DNA of 40,457 nucleotides, taken from positions 1 through 40,457 of the forward strand of contig CAJGDX010000008.1 of assembly GCA_904502185.1 (NCBI GenBank), in the 5' to 3' direction. The translations under genes were made by a program, and so were the position numbers. This document shows, one piece after another, positions 23,826 to 33,322 of this stretch (positions are counted from its first letter, which is position 1; each line of letters starts with the position of its first letter). This DNA is from an uncultured Bacteroidaceae bacterium. GTDB lineage: Bacteria; Bacteroidota; Bacteroidia; Bacteroidales; Bacteroidaceae. The notes under the pieces were generated by a model. That model was not told where the DNA came from, did no database searches, and saw nothing but the letters and a program-made list of their open reading frames with translations.

Positions 23826-25463
23826 CTACTTTTTAAACCTGTCAAGCGTAGGCAGAGGCACTGAGCCACGATTTATTTTCTTGAGTTCCTCGCCTTTGCG
23901 CTTACTGCGCCAGTGGAAGAGATCCTCCCTGCCACGGGGGCGTACATAGTCGAACCAGACAAAGTTTTCGAGATAGCGTTCTTTGGCAGGTATCTGACTC
24001 ATAGGATAGAAGACTCCGCTCGATGGAGTGGGAATTTTCAGTTTATGCAGTTTGCCATCTTTCATCTGCCCCACCAGTTTGCCGGCGATTGTGGTGTTCA
24101 TTCCTATCAAGGTACTATCGTCGTCGAGGGGGAAGTATATGATGTTTACACTGTTTATCACCTGCATTTCGTCGAGTTTCTTATTCTTGAAGAAGAACTT
24201 CATCTCTTTACCGTTTATCTGATTGAACTCCGTTGAGTCCATCTTTTCGGCATACAGCGCCTGATTGATAATATGCACCCAATCGATGGAACTGCTATCC
24301 ATATACATTTTTATCTGCTCACCCACCAGTTGCTGACCATTATTCCACAGGATAGGGTCTTTATACATTGTCATGCAGGAGTCACGCGAATCGAATATCA
24401 GCGAGTCGCACACTGCCTGTATATCCGTACGGTAGGCGCGTACCTTGTTGTATGCTCTAATCTGACGATACATCGAGTCGGTATTATTGTAGTGCGTCAC
24501 CAAAAAGATGGTATCAGAATGAAGATAGAGCGAATCGCCCTGCGAATAGTCTACGGCCAAAGCCATATCTGTTATATAAAGCGAGTCGGAAGCATTGTTG
24601 AAATAGCCATACTCACCCAAAAGCATATTTTTGTTCACCGTGTCGCTGAGCAGAATATTTCCAAAAGCTTCGCTGACACCTGATATCTCGTCACTGAAAA
24701 GCGAGTCTGCTGTGATATCCCTGTTTCCGTTTGTTACCACCGAACGATTGAGCAGTGTAGCCTGTCGGTTATTGGTATTATAAAAACCAAGTTCGGAATA
24801 TATGCGGTTGGCACCACTGACAATATGGGTAGGGCCCACCATTTTGGCTATATTTGTTCCGGTATTGTAGTGCAATGTATCGGAATCCATTATGAACTGA
24901 GGGTTCTGCAGGTTTACATTGTGACGGAATACGGCCTCTTTGGTCAAGGTATTATATTCTCCCCAGTCGGAGTCGAGGGTAGTTTCATTGTCGAAAAGCG
25001 TACCTCCGCCAAAATAGTAACCAAGATTGAGGGTACGATTGTAGTCGAGGCTATCTGTTTCCAGAGTAGAGGTTTTATCCTCCAAGCGCACATTGCCACG
25101 CACACGGGCAAGATTGGCATCGCCGTCATAGTCGAGGTAGTCGCCGAAAAGGAAGAGTGTATCACCCTGTTCCATGCGCACATTGCCAAAAGCCTTGAGC
25201 GCATTTTTGCGATTGTAGAAGTATGCACTATCGCAGTACATATACATACTATCGTGACGGAAAGCCACTTCACCCATAAGCACCCACACATCCGGATTCT
25301 GTTTTTTGTTGTATTTAGTAACATCGGCATGCAGCAGATGTACATAGCTTCTTTTGACGGCAGCTGTATCTGTCGTCAGTGTATCAGTGGGAGTCTGCGC
25401 ACCTGCTACTGCACAGATGAACAGCATTGAGATATACAATATAAGCTTTCGGGCTATTGGCAT
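23826..25463 (-). CDS. OstA-like (LptA/LptD N-terminal domain) envelope protein
   Basis: A 545-residue exported protein with a signal peptide ending VAGAQ (about residue 22). Two stretches, ~40-160 and ~165-340, show the repeated short strands of the beta-jellyroll OstA/LptA fold (YVHLLHADVTKYNKK, LMGEVAFRHDSMYMYCDSAYFY, AFGNVRMEQGDTLFLFGDYLDYDG, RVRGNVRLEDKTSTLETDSLDY). This fold carries lipopolysaccharide across the periplasm in the Lpt bridge. No C-terminal barrel is present, so it is not LptD itself. The position after the SurA-like foldases is consistent with outer-membrane assembly. The exact role in Bacteroidales is inferred. Confidence 0.83.
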   Translation of the reverse strand: MPIARKLILYISMLFICAVAGAQTPTDTLTTDTAAVKRSYVHLLHADVTKYNKKQNPDVWVLMGEVAFRHDSMYMYCDSAYFYNRKNALKAFGNVRMEQGDTLFLFGDYLDYDGDANLARVRGNVRLEDKTSTLETDSLDYNRTLNLGYYFGGGTLFDNETTLDSDWGEYNTLTKEAVFRHNVNLQNPQFIMDSDTLHYNTGTNIAKMVGPTHIVSGANRIYSELGFYNTNNRQATLLNRSVVTNGNRDITADSLFSDEISGVSEAFGNILLSDTVNKNMLLGEYGYFNNASDSLYITDMALAVDYSQGDSLYLHSDTIFLVTHYNNTDSMYRQIRAYNKVRAYRTDIQAVCDSLIFDSRDSCMTMYKDPILWNNGQQLVGEQIKMYMDSSSIDWVHIINQALYAEKMDSTEFNQINGKEMKFFFKNKKLDEMQVINSVNIIYFPLDDDSTLIGMNTTIAGKLVGQMKDGKLHKLKIPTPSSGVFYPMSQIPAKERYLENFVWFDYVRPRGREDLFHWRSKRKGEELKKINRGSVPLPTLDRFKK

Positions 25464-25540
25464 TGTTAATGGGATTTTGGAACTACTATACTTGAAAGGT
25501 TCTACGCTGTATAATAGTGCTGCTTATATGTTACAGCCTA

Positions 25541-26926
25541 TTACTCTTCAATGAAATTCCAGTCGGGATAAGCAAACTTACCGTCACGATACTCTTTATT
25601 TATTCTGACGTACGTGCTCTTCTGTTTCTTTTTTATCCATTTGGCAACCTTCTCATCACCAACCTTCTGTGTGTAAAGCTGTTTCAGATAGTCGTAATCC
25701 TCGCGCATGTTGGCTTTGTGGGCTTCGGTGCGGCTTTTGAGTTTGACAATGGCACAAACGGTTGTTCCGTTTCGTTGTACCATGGAGAAGGGTCTGGATA
25801 TTTCGCCTACTTTCAATCTTTCCACGACCGATGCAATCTCCACGGGAAGGTCCTGAAGCTCGAATTTGGAGTTGGAAGTACCGTCCTCCTGGTTAGTATA
25901 GAACATCACTCCGTTGTTGCTACGGGTATCTTTGTCGTCGGAAATGATAGAGGCACCCTCTTCAAATGTGAAACGGGCGCTGTCAATATCCTCGCGGATG
26001 GAGTCGAGGCGGGCAAGTTTCATATCAATGCTTTTCTGCGAAACTTGAGGAGTACGCAATATGTGACGCACCTTTATGCGGTCACCACGTTTCTCTATCA
26101 ACTGGATTATATGAAAGCCGAATTCAGTTTCAACTATTTTTGATACTTTGTTAGGATCGGTAAGATTGAATGCGACTGAAGCAAATTCGGGTGCAAGTTC
26201 CGCTCTACCCATAAAGTCGAGCTCACCGCCCTGACGAGCCGAACCTTTATCCTCGGAATAGAGAAGTGCCAAAGTCGAGAATGATGTTTCGCCATTGTTT
26301 ATGCGATCGGTGAATCCGCGAAGTTCGCTCTTGATACGCTCTATCTCTTCGAACTCAATTTCGGGCTTCTGAGTGATTATCTGCACTTCCACCTGCGAGG
26401 GAACAAAGGGAATACTGTCATCAGGAAGGCTGTTATAGAACTTACGCACAAGCGCAGGTGATACTTTCACATCGCCTATGACGTGGTTTTTCATCTTCTC
26501 AGTGAGCATTGTCTTTTCGAAATACTCGTAGTAAGCATCGCGTATCTGTGTGTATGATTTTTCGAGATACTCTTCGAGTTTCTCCTTTGAACCGGCACGG
26601 GCAAGCATGCGACTAAGGGTATTGTCTACCTGTTTCATCACATCGGCCTCGGTAACGTAGATACTGTCAAGGCCTGCCTGATGGATAAAAAGTTGCTGCA
26701 CTGCAAGATCTTCGCCGACCACACAATAGGGGTCGCCATCGAATTTCTGGTCATTTTCAATCCAAAATTCAATCGCCTGCTCAATATCCGAGCGGAGGAT
26801 AGCCTTGTCACCAACCACCCACTCTACTCTGTCTATAACGTTGTCCTGCGCCATGGAGGGCAACAGGCTGCAAACAAGAAGCAGTAACAGTGTTACTATT
26901 TTATCGGACAATTTATGGTTATTCAT
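25541..26926 (-). CDS. surA: SurA-like periplasmic peptidyl-prolyl isomerase/chaperone
   Basis: A 461-residue protein with a signal peptide ending SMAQD (about residue 26). An N-terminal SurA chaperone region (~28-165, WVVGDKAILRSDIEQAI) is followed by a parvulin domain (~175-285, with FSTLALLYSEDKGSARQGGELDFMGRAEL and EFGFHIIQL) and a second, more degenerate parvulin repeat beginning at VRHILRTP (~285-400). This is the SurA layout that chaperones outer-membrane barrels from the Sec machinery to BAM. It is 25 bases after the lipoprotein foldase gene and 77 before the OstA-like gene. Confidence 0.92.
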   Translation of the reverse strand: MNNHKLSDKIVTLLLLLVCSLLPSMAQDNVIDRVEWVVGDKAILRSDIEQAIEFWIENDQKFDGDPYCVVGEDLAVQQLFIHQAGLDSIYVTEADVMKQVDNTLSRMLARAGSKEKLEEYLEKSYTQIRDAYYEYFEKTMLTEKMKNHVIGDVKVSPALVRKFYNSLPDDSIPFVPSQVEVQIITQKPEIEFEEIERIKSELRGFTDRINNGETSFSTLALLYSEDKGSARQGGELDFMGRAELAPEFASVAFNLTDPNKVSKIVETEFGFHIIQLIEKRGDRIKVRHILRTPQVSQKSIDMKLARLDSIREDIDSARFTFEEGASIISDDKDTRSNNGVMFYTNQEDGTSNSKFELQDLPVEIASVVERLKVGEISRPFSMVQRNGTTVCAIVKLKSRTEAHKANMREDYDYLKQLYTQKVGDEKVAKWIKKKQKSTYVRINKEYRDGKFAYPDWNFIEE

Positions 26927-26951
26927 CTATTATTTAGTCTTTAGGATATTC

Positions 26952-27848
26952 TTATTCGGCAGTCGTCTGGTCAGATGCCTGCTCTTTACCATAGAATACT
27001 ACTTCGCCACTGTTTATGGCATCAGTATATATATCTTTTTTCACTCGCTGCAAAAACTCCGCCTTACGGGAATTTACGAGCAGCTCCTGTATCTCGGCCT
27101 CTGCAAGATCGAGAGGTTTTTGTGTTCCGACGGGAAGATAGTCGGTTATATTCATCAGATATATGGCAGAAGTATCTTTCAGCTCCACCATTCCTTTGGA
27201 TGCAACCTTGTTGTTCAGCTCGTCTTCGCTCAATGTTATCTTTGAAGCAAGCATGGAGAGCGGCTGCCAATCGTCGTAGAAGTACTCGTATATCTGCGCA
27301 TTCGTCAGCGTGTACTTTTCCAGTTTTTCGAGTTCGGCGGGGTCATCGCTTTTACACCAGCGACGCACCGACTCCAATTTAGGTGCTTTGAGAGAGAGTT
27401 TCAGGAAAATACCCTTTACCATAGACTCTTCCATGCGGAACATTGCTTTATTATTCTCGTAGAAAGAGGTAATCTCTTCGAGGGTTATCTCCTTGTCGAG
27501 CTGCTGGTCAACAAGTCTTTCCTGATAAAGATTAAGCAAGAGCGATTTTTTGTAATTCTGTATCAAGCGGTCAATCTCCTTGCTCTGCGCCACATTGCGC
27601 TTTGCCTGACGATAGAGCAACACATCCTCTAGCCAATGGGAGATGTACTCCTTCACAAATTCCGCGCTGTCTTTTATCATGCGATTGGAAGTCAGCAGTT
27701 GTTCCACATCCTCTTTGTAGAGATATTCATTGCCGACACCGACAAGAGGCGTTTTACCACCATGGTCGACCTGCTCGCCGCAAGATGATGCAACAAGCGC
27801 CACTATGGCTGCCAAAAGCAGATTCAGAATTCTTTTGTATGGCTTCAT
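26952..27848 (-). CDS. Lipoprotein with SurA-N-like chaperone fold (foldase-like)
   Basis: 298 residues from the ATG at 27848-27846, which opens a lipoprotein signal peptide (lipobox VASSC, Cys23); the frame continues 12 codons upstream without function. The helical N-terminal part (VGNEYLYKEDVEQLLTSN, KEYISHWLEDVLLYRQAKRN, QERLVDQQLDKEITLEEITSFYENNKAMFR) matches the chaperone domain of SurA/PrsA-type foldases, but I do not see the parvulin catalytic segments, so it probably acts as a holdase only. It sits between two parvulin-type genes in the operon and has a likely internal promoter upstream. Confidence 0.78.
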   Translation of the reverse strand: MKPYKRILNLLLAAIVALVASSCGEQVDHGGKTPLVGVGNEYLYKEDVEQLLTSNRMIKDSAEFVKEYISHWLEDVLLYRQAKRNVAQSKEIDRLIQNYKKSLLLNLYQERLVDQQLDKEITLEEITSFYENNKAMFRMEESMVKGIFLKLSLKAPKLESVRRWCKSDDPAELEKLEKYTLTNAQIYEYFYDDWQPLSMLASKITLSEDELNNKVASKGMVELKDTSAIYLMNITDYLPVGTQKPLDLAEAEIQELLVNSRKAEFLQRVKKDIYTDAINSGEVVFYGKEQASDQTTAE

Positions 27849-27937
27849 GCGGACAAAGATTGTTACTACAGAGCAAGACATCACATACTTGACTCATTAT
27901 TATACAACATGCGTTGCAAGTATTCACAACACTGCTA

Positions 27938-27968
27938 CAAAGATAAGTACTTGCGATGGAATATCAAT
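27938..27968 (-). promoter_or_regulatory. Probable internal promoter for the lipoprotein foldase and downstream genes
   Basis: Minus-strand TATCTTTG at 27938-27945 is a perfect TAnnTTTG box, with ATTG (one mismatch to TTTG) 19 bases further upstream at 27965-27968, overlapping the 3' end of the preceding gene. It would give a leader of about 80 bases. Confidence 0.5.
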
Positions 27969-29373
27969 GATTATTAACCGTTTTTAAAATTTCGTCATCG
28001 ACATCCACATTGTATTTCTTGCGCAGTGACTTTACCCATTGTTCCTCGAGATATTGTTGATAATCGTTTATAACATGTCCGCTGACATCTTTGTAGCTCT
28101 CGGGTTTTTTCTTCAGAATTTTGCCCACTACTCCCACTTTGGGATACTCTTTTTTCATTCTGCCACCCTTACCCTGTCCGAACACAAGTTTGTCGACCCA
28201 GGCATTTTCTCCAACAGGGAAGACACCGGCTGTCAGACGGATGGTACATACAGAATCTTTAGTAAAATTGCTTTCCACTATTGATTTATACTCGTCAATA
28301 GCTGCATCGGCAAGCAGTTTCTGCGCACGCTTCAGTTCCTCATCGGAATTGCAATATATGACGGCGCCACGATAGTGAGGCGAATCAAATTTATACTTTT
28401 TCTTGTTCTTCTTGAAATATTTGGCAAGTCCCTCTGTGTCCTGAGCAGCCTTCTGCCACACCTCGCGGTTGCTGATTTCAAAGAAGAGCAGTCCTTCGCG
28501 ATATTCGCGCATGAGATTACCGAATTCAGGATATTTTGTTTCGAGCAGACTATCCTCATGGGCAAGCGCCTGTTCGGGAGTTGTTCCGGGTTTCATTTTC
28601 CGGGCAAGCTGATAGCCGAAGCGATAGCGTGCAACCTGTTTGATATTACGACGTTCAAGAATCGTCATGATATTCGAGCGATAGTCCTGATAGGAGCCGA
28701 ACGGACGATGAGAGAAGCGCTTGATGATGTGGAATCCTGCCGGAGTACGTACAGGATGCGAGAATCCGCCATCACGCAGCCCGTAGGCCGCGTCCTCGAA
28801 CTCTTTAAAGGCCTGTCCGCGTATTATTTCGAATGTATCGGGCGACACATTCATGTATTTACGCACTACAGCGGCAAAATCGGCACCGCTGTTAAGCATC
28901 TGATAGGCCGAGTCGGCCTTGGCCTTGGCTGCAATGACAGCCTCGGCAGACGCATTCTGTCGCAAGGGAAACATAATCTGTGCCACCTTCAGGAATCCGT
29001 CCTTGCCGATAGCAGCCGAATCCTTGGCATACATTTTATGCGCCTCGCGCTCGATATATTCTTTATCAATGAGGTAATCCTCGGCCTGACGCGCCCTGTC
29101 GGCACGAAACTCCTCGATGAACGAGGACAACGTATCCAACTGCTGCGCCTTTGCCTCGGCAACCTTCAGTTTAAAGTCAATGTACATCGGCAGATACTCC
29201 TTTGCAGCCTTTTTGTTGCTGCTTGATGCCGCATTATTCTTGTTTAGAGCATACTCGAACTCGGAACGGGTAATCTCCGTATCGTCTATTTTTATCAATA
29301 CAGGGTCGACGCTCTGCGCAGAGAGTGCTGCGAACACAAGGAATATCAAGCCTAATACACTGCTTCTTTTCAT
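27964..29373 (-). CDS. PpiD/SurA-like periplasmic peptidyl-prolyl isomerase
   Basis: A 469-residue exported foldase with a signal peptide ending LSAQS (about residue 20). The N-terminal region (VLIKIDDTEITRSEFEYALNKNN) is the SurA_N-like helix bundle; a parvulin domain follows at ~128-222 (VAQIMFPLRQNASAEA..., SGADFAAVVRKYMN, GFSHPVRTPAGFHIIKRFSHRP). The C-terminal half (LAKYFKKNKKKYKFDSPHYRGAVIYC) repeats the fold without clear catalytic residues. It lies 35 bases after guaB. Three such genes in a row suggest a set of outer-membrane protein folding factors with partly separate clients. Confidence 0.88.
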   Translation of the reverse strand: MKRSSVLGLIFLVFAALSAQSVDPVLIKIDDTEITRSEFEYALNKNNAASSSNKKAAKEYLPMYIDFKLKVAEAKAQQLDTLSSFIEEFRADRARQAEDYLIDKEYIEREAHKMYAKDSAAIGKDGFLKVAQIMFPLRQNASAEAVIAAKAKADSAYQMLNSGADFAAVVRKYMNVSPDTFEIIRGQAFKEFEDAAYGLRDGGFSHPVRTPAGFHIIKRFSHRPFGSYQDYRSNIMTILERRNIKQVARYRFGYQLARKMKPGTTPEQALAHEDSLLETKYPEFGNLMREYREGLLFFEISNREVWQKAAQDTEGLAKYFKKNKKKYKFDSPHYRGAVIYCNSDEELKRAQKLLADAAIDEYKSIVESNFTKDSVCTIRLTAGVFPVGENAWVDKLVFGQGKGGRMKKEYPKVGVVGKILKKKPESYKDVSGHVINDYQQYLEEQWVKSLRKKYNVDVDDEILKTVNNH

Positions 29374-29408
29374 TTTCGTAAAGATGTTTATATGGAGCCG
29401 CTCCCTAA

Positions 29409-30884
29409 TTATTCGGAGCGGCTGTAGTTGGGAGCTTCGCTTGTGATAGCCACGTCGTGAGGATGGCTTTCAAGCACTCCGGCATTAGTTATTCGTACAA
29501 ATTTAGCATCGTGCAGACGCTCGATGTCGGGAGCGCCACAGTAGCCCATACCAGAACGCAGACCACCTGCAAGCTGATAAATTACCTCGAAGAGTGTGCC
29601 TTTGTAAGGTACACGTGCTGCAATGCCTTCGGGAACAAGTTTCTTCTTGTCAGCCTGGTCAGCCTGGAAATATCTGTCTTTTGAACCATTCTCCATAGCC
29701 TCAAGAGAGCCCATACCACGGTAAGACTTGAATTTTCTACCGTTGAAGATGATTGTGTCGCCGGGAGACTCCTCGGTACCTGCAACCAATGAACCAATCA
29801 TAACAGATGTTCCACCTGCAGCCAAAGCCTTCACGATGTCACCTGAGTAGCGCAGACCACCATCGGCAATGAGGGGCACACCTGTACCTTCAAGAGCCTT
29901 AGCCACGTCGTAGATCGCTGAAATCTGAGGAACACCCACTCCGGCAACCACACGTGTTGTACAGATTGAGCCCGGGCCTATACCAACCTTAACAGCATCT
30001 GCACCTGCCTCGGCCAACATTTTTGCAGCCTCGCCGGTAGCAACGTTACCGACCACAATGTCAATTGTGGGGAATTTAGCCTTTGCCTCTTTGAGTTTCT
30101 GAACAACTCCGGCAGAGTGTCCGTGTGCTGTGTCGATGATGATAGCATCGACACCTGCCTCAACAAGCGCAGCGATACGATCCATTGCATCAGCAGTAAC
30201 ACCAACACCGGCAGCTACGCGCAGACGGCCTTTGCTGTCCTTACATGCCATAGGCTTATCCTGTGCCTTTGTTATATCTTTGTATGTAATAAGTCCTACA
30301 AGTTTGCCGTTTGCATCAACCACAGGAAGTTTCTCGATTTTATTCTCCTGAAGGATCTTTGTTGCAAGTTCCATGTCTGTCTGCTGTGTAGTTACAACAA
30401 GATTTTCACTTGTCATCACCTGAGCTACAGGTTTGTCCATACAGGTCTCGAAACGAAGGTCACGGTTGGTAACGATTCCCACAAGCTTTCTTTCGTCGTC
30501 TACTACGGGGATACCACCAATATGATATTCGGCCATAAGTTCGAGTGCATCCTTGACGGTTGCGCTTACAGAGATTGTTACAGGGTCGTAAATCATACCA
30601 TTCTCGGCACGTTTTACAATTGCAACCTGATGAGCCTGCTCCGCTATCGACATATTCTTATGAATAACACCAATACCACCCTCGCGCGCAATGGCAATAG
30701 CCATTTTTGCCTCGGTAACTGTATCCATTGCCGCTGTCACAAAGGGAACGTTCAAGGTTATGTTTTTGGAAAACTTTGTTTTCAGGCTGACATCCTTGGG
30801 CAGAACCTCGGAATATGCAGGGACTAGCAACAGGTCGTCAAAGGTGAGACCGTCCATCACGATTTTTTCAGTTATAAAATTCAT
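29409..30884 (-). CDS. guaB: Inosine-5'-monophosphate dehydrogenase
   Basis: A 491-residue cytosolic enzyme that oxidises IMP to XMP, the committed step to GMP. The TIM-barrel start is LTFDDLLLVPAYSEV; two CBS domains fill ~95-210; the active-site loop is GPGSICTTR with Cys308; the flap contains YRGMGSLEAM and the C-terminal part GLRSGMGYCG. Length and domain order are those of the standard bacterial enzyme. It starts 11 bases after the recQ stop, so it is likely read from the recQ promoter. Confidence 0.97.
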   Translation of the reverse strand: MNFITEKIVMDGLTFDDLLLVPAYSEVLPKDVSLKTKFSKNITLNVPFVTAAMDTVTEAKMAIAIAREGGIGVIHKNMSIAEQAHQVAIVKRAENGMIYDPVTISVSATVKDALELMAEYHIGGIPVVDDERKLVGIVTNRDLRFETCMDKPVAQVMTSENLVVTTQQTDMELATKILQENKIEKLPVVDANGKLVGLITYKDITKAQDKPMACKDSKGRLRVAAGVGVTADAMDRIAALVEAGVDAIIIDTAHGHSAGVVQKLKEAKAKFPTIDIVVGNVATGEAAKMLAEAGADAVKVGIGPGSICTTRVVAGVGVPQISAIYDVAKALEGTGVPLIADGGLRYSGDIVKALAAGGTSVMIGSLVAGTEESPGDTIIFNGRKFKSYRGMGSLEAMENGSKDRYFQADQADKKKLVPEGIAARVPYKGTLFEVIYQLAGGLRSGMGYCGAPDIERLHDAKFVRITNAGVLESHPHDVAITSEAPNYSRSE

Positions 30885-30895
30885 AAGATATATTT

Positions 30896-33070
30896 TTAAT
30901 TTGCCATTTCTGAAATAAATTTAACACGTACGAGGCGTACCTCTTCTTCGCTGTAATCAGCGCCAAGTTCATTCATTGCGACATCGAGGTTGTCGGTATC
31001 GGAATTCTTGAAATATGAGTATATTTCATCAAGATTCTCCTCATCCATAATCTCCTCGAGGAAGTAGTCGATATTGAGTTTTGTTCCCGAATATACGATT
31101 GCTTCAATCTCGTCGAGCAACTCCTCGAACTCGACTCCTTTGCTTATTGCAAGGTCGTCCAAAGCCACTTTGCGGTCAATAGCCTGTATTATGCTGACCT
31201 TTATCTTGGACTTGTTGACTACGGTACGTACACGGAAGTCGTCGGGGCGCTCAATCTCATTCTCTTCGCAGTGACGTTTGATAAGTGCGCAGAACTCTTC
31301 GCCATATCTTTTTGCTTTGCCTGCACCCACACCCGTAATATTCTGCAACTCCTCAATCTTTACAGGATAGGTGGTTGCCATTGCCTCAAGCGAGGGATCC
31401 TGGAATATCACATAGGGAGGAAGTTCGAGCTGTTTGGCTATCTTCTTGCGAAGGTTCTTAAGCATTGCGTAAAGTTCGGGGTCGACTGCGAATGTACCAC
31501 CGCCACGCATCACTGTTTCTTCCTCTTCGAAGTCCTTATCCTCTACAATTTTGAAAGAGTGAGGTTCCTCAAGGAATTTACGACCGGAATCCGTTACTTT
31601 CAGCAATCCGTAGTTTTCAACATCTTTGTTCAGATAACCACCGATAAGCGCCTGACGCACTACTGCATTCCATCGTTTCACGTCGTCATCCGAGCCGCTG
31701 CCGAAGCACTCCAGTTCCTCATGTTTGTGAGAAAGAATATCGCTTGTCTCTTTTCCCATAAGCACGTCTATTACATATTCGGATTTGAAATTCTCTTTCA
31801 ATGTAACAACTGCTTCTATGAGCAATTCGAGCATATCCTGTGCCTCTATCTGTTTTTTGGGATTCAGGCAGTTATCGCAGTTGCCGCAATTTTCCACGTC
31901 GTATGATTCACCGAAATAGTGGAGCAACAATTTGCGACGACAGACTGACGATTCGGCATACGCTGTAGTTTCGCGCAACAACTGACGACCGATATCCTGC
32001 TCGGCAAGCGGCTTGCCTTCGAGGAATTTTTCAAGTTTCTGAAGGTCTTTATTGTTGTAGAATGCGATGCATTGTCCCTCGCCACCGTCGCGTCCTGCGC
32101 GACCTGTTTCCTGATAGTATCCTTCGAGACTCTTGGGAATATCGTAGTGTATAACGTATCTTACATCGGGCTTATCGATACCCATTCCAAAAGCAATAGT
32201 AGCAACAATGACATCAATCTTCTCCATGATGAAGTCGTCCTGTGTCTGCGATCTCATTGCCGAGTCCATTCCTGCATGATAGGCCTTTGCCTGTATGTCG
32301 TTGGCCTGCAATATTTCGGCAAGTTCTTCAACTTTTTTACGGCTGAGGCAGTAGATAATACCCGACTTGCCCTGATTGGACTTTATGAATTTGATTATAT
32401 CCTTGTCGACATTTTTTGTCTTGGGGCGCACCTCGTAGTAGAGGTTAGAGCGATTGAACGACGATTTGAAGTCTTTGGCTTTCTGTATTCCAAGACTCTT
32501 TTTAATATCGTCACGCACTTTGGTGGTGGCAGTTGCAGTCAGCGCTATGACCGGAGCATTGCCTATTTCGTTTATGATGGGGCGTATACGACGGTACTCG
32601 GGACGGAAGTCGTGACCCCATTCCGATATACAGTGCGCCTCGTCCACTGCATAAAAAGATATTTTTATTGATTTAAGAAACTCCACATTCTCCTCTTTTG
32701 TGAGAGATTCGGGAGCCACATAAAGTAGTTTTGTCTTGCCCGAGAGGACGTCCGACTTGACCTCTTCTATTGCTTGTTTTGTCAACGAAGAGTTCAGGAA
32801 ATGCGCAACTCCATCAACCTCGTTCAAGTTTCTTATAGCGTCAACCTGATTTTTCATCAAGGCTATCAAAGGAGAAATAACAATCGCTGTACCATCCATT
32901 ATCAGAGACGGCAATTGATAACACAACGACTTTCCTCCACCGGTGGGCATCAATACGAAAGTATCTTTGCCATCAAGCAAATTTTTGATGACAGCTTCCT
33001 GATCCCCCTTAAATGTGTCAAAGCCGAAATTCTTTTTAAGAACTTCCACTAAATTACTATTTTTTGTCAT
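30896..33070 (-). CDS. recQ: ATP-dependent DNA helicase RecQ
   Basis: 724 residues from the ATG at 33070-33068; the frame runs 17 codons further upstream but crosses the promoter. Superfamily 2 helicase motifs are present: Walker A MPTGGGKSLCYQLP (41-54), DEAHCISEWGHDFRPEY, TATAT, and motif VI YQETGRAGRDG. The RecQ zinc-binding cysteines occur in CRRKLLLHYFG...CGNCDNC, followed by an RQC winged helix and an HRDC domain (AKQLELPPYVIFQD), with an extra C-terminal acidic region. It unwinds recombination and replication intermediates. First gene of the long run that continues into guaB and the foldases. Confidence 0.96.
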   Translation of the reverse strand: MTKNSNLVEVLKKNFGFDTFKGDQEAVIKNLLDGKDTFVLMPTGGGKSLCYQLPSLIMDGTAIVISPLIALMKNQVDAIRNLNEVDGVAHFLNSSLTKQAIEEVKSDVLSGKTKLLYVAPESLTKEENVEFLKSIKISFYAVDEAHCISEWGHDFRPEYRRIRPIINEIGNAPVIALTATATTKVRDDIKKSLGIQKAKDFKSSFNRSNLYYEVRPKTKNVDKDIIKFIKSNQGKSGIIYCLSRKKVEELAEILQANDIQAKAYHAGMDSAMRSQTQDDFIMEKIDVIVATIAFGMGIDKPDVRYVIHYDIPKSLEGYYQETGRAGRDGGEGQCIAFYNNKDLQKLEKFLEGKPLAEQDIGRQLLRETTAYAESSVCRRKLLLHYFGESYDVENCGNCDNCLNPKKQIEAQDMLELLIEAVVTLKENFKSEYVIDVLMGKETSDILSHKHEELECFGSGSDDDVKRWNAVVRQALIGGYLNKDVENYGLLKVTDSGRKFLEEPHSFKIVEDKDFEEEETVMRGGGTFAVDPELYAMLKNLRKKIAKQLELPPYVIFQDPSLEAMATTYPVKIEELQNITGVGAGKAKRYGEEFCALIKRHCEENEIERPDDFRVRTVVNKSKIKVSIIQAIDRKVALDDLAISKGVEFEELLDEIEAIVYSGTKLNIDYFLEEIMDEENLDEIYSYFKNSDTDNLDVAMNELGADYSEEEVRLVRVKFISEMAN

Positions 33071-33099
33071 TTTCGCTATATATGGCAATATTTGGATAA

Positions 33100-33132
33100 C
33101 AAAGTTATAAAACAACTGCACAATTCAGCAAA
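33100..33132 (-). promoter_or_regulatory. recQ promoter (Bacteroidota -33/-7)
   Basis: Minus-strand TTTG at 33129-33132, a 21-base spacer and TAACTTTG at 33100-33107 fit the consensus. The predicted start of transcription lies about 23 bases upstream of the recQ ATG. Confidence 0.65.
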
Positions 33133-33250
33133 TTTTTCCGAACAATTTTTCATACAAAACTGCAAAAAATTCACAACCCGCTCCAACTTGTTACCCAAGC
33201 GTCACTATTTTGACCTACATAGTGCCGTTTTTGACAAATTTGTGCTTACA

Positions 33251-33280
33251 AATAAGGCTGCGCCACGGCGCAGCCTTATT
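33251..33280. terminator. Intrinsic terminator after clpX
   Basis: A 13-14 bp stem, AATAAGGCTGCGCC with GGCGCAGCCTTATT, has a tight loop. It lies 43 bases beyond the clpX stop on the minus strand. The plus-strand side has the better T-tract (TTATTTTATTTT); on the minus strand the stem itself ends in TTATT, so termination of clpX may be partial. Confidence 0.75.
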
Positions 33281-33322
33281 TTATTTTACGCATCCATGAG
33301 TGCCACAGATTGCATTTCTGAC

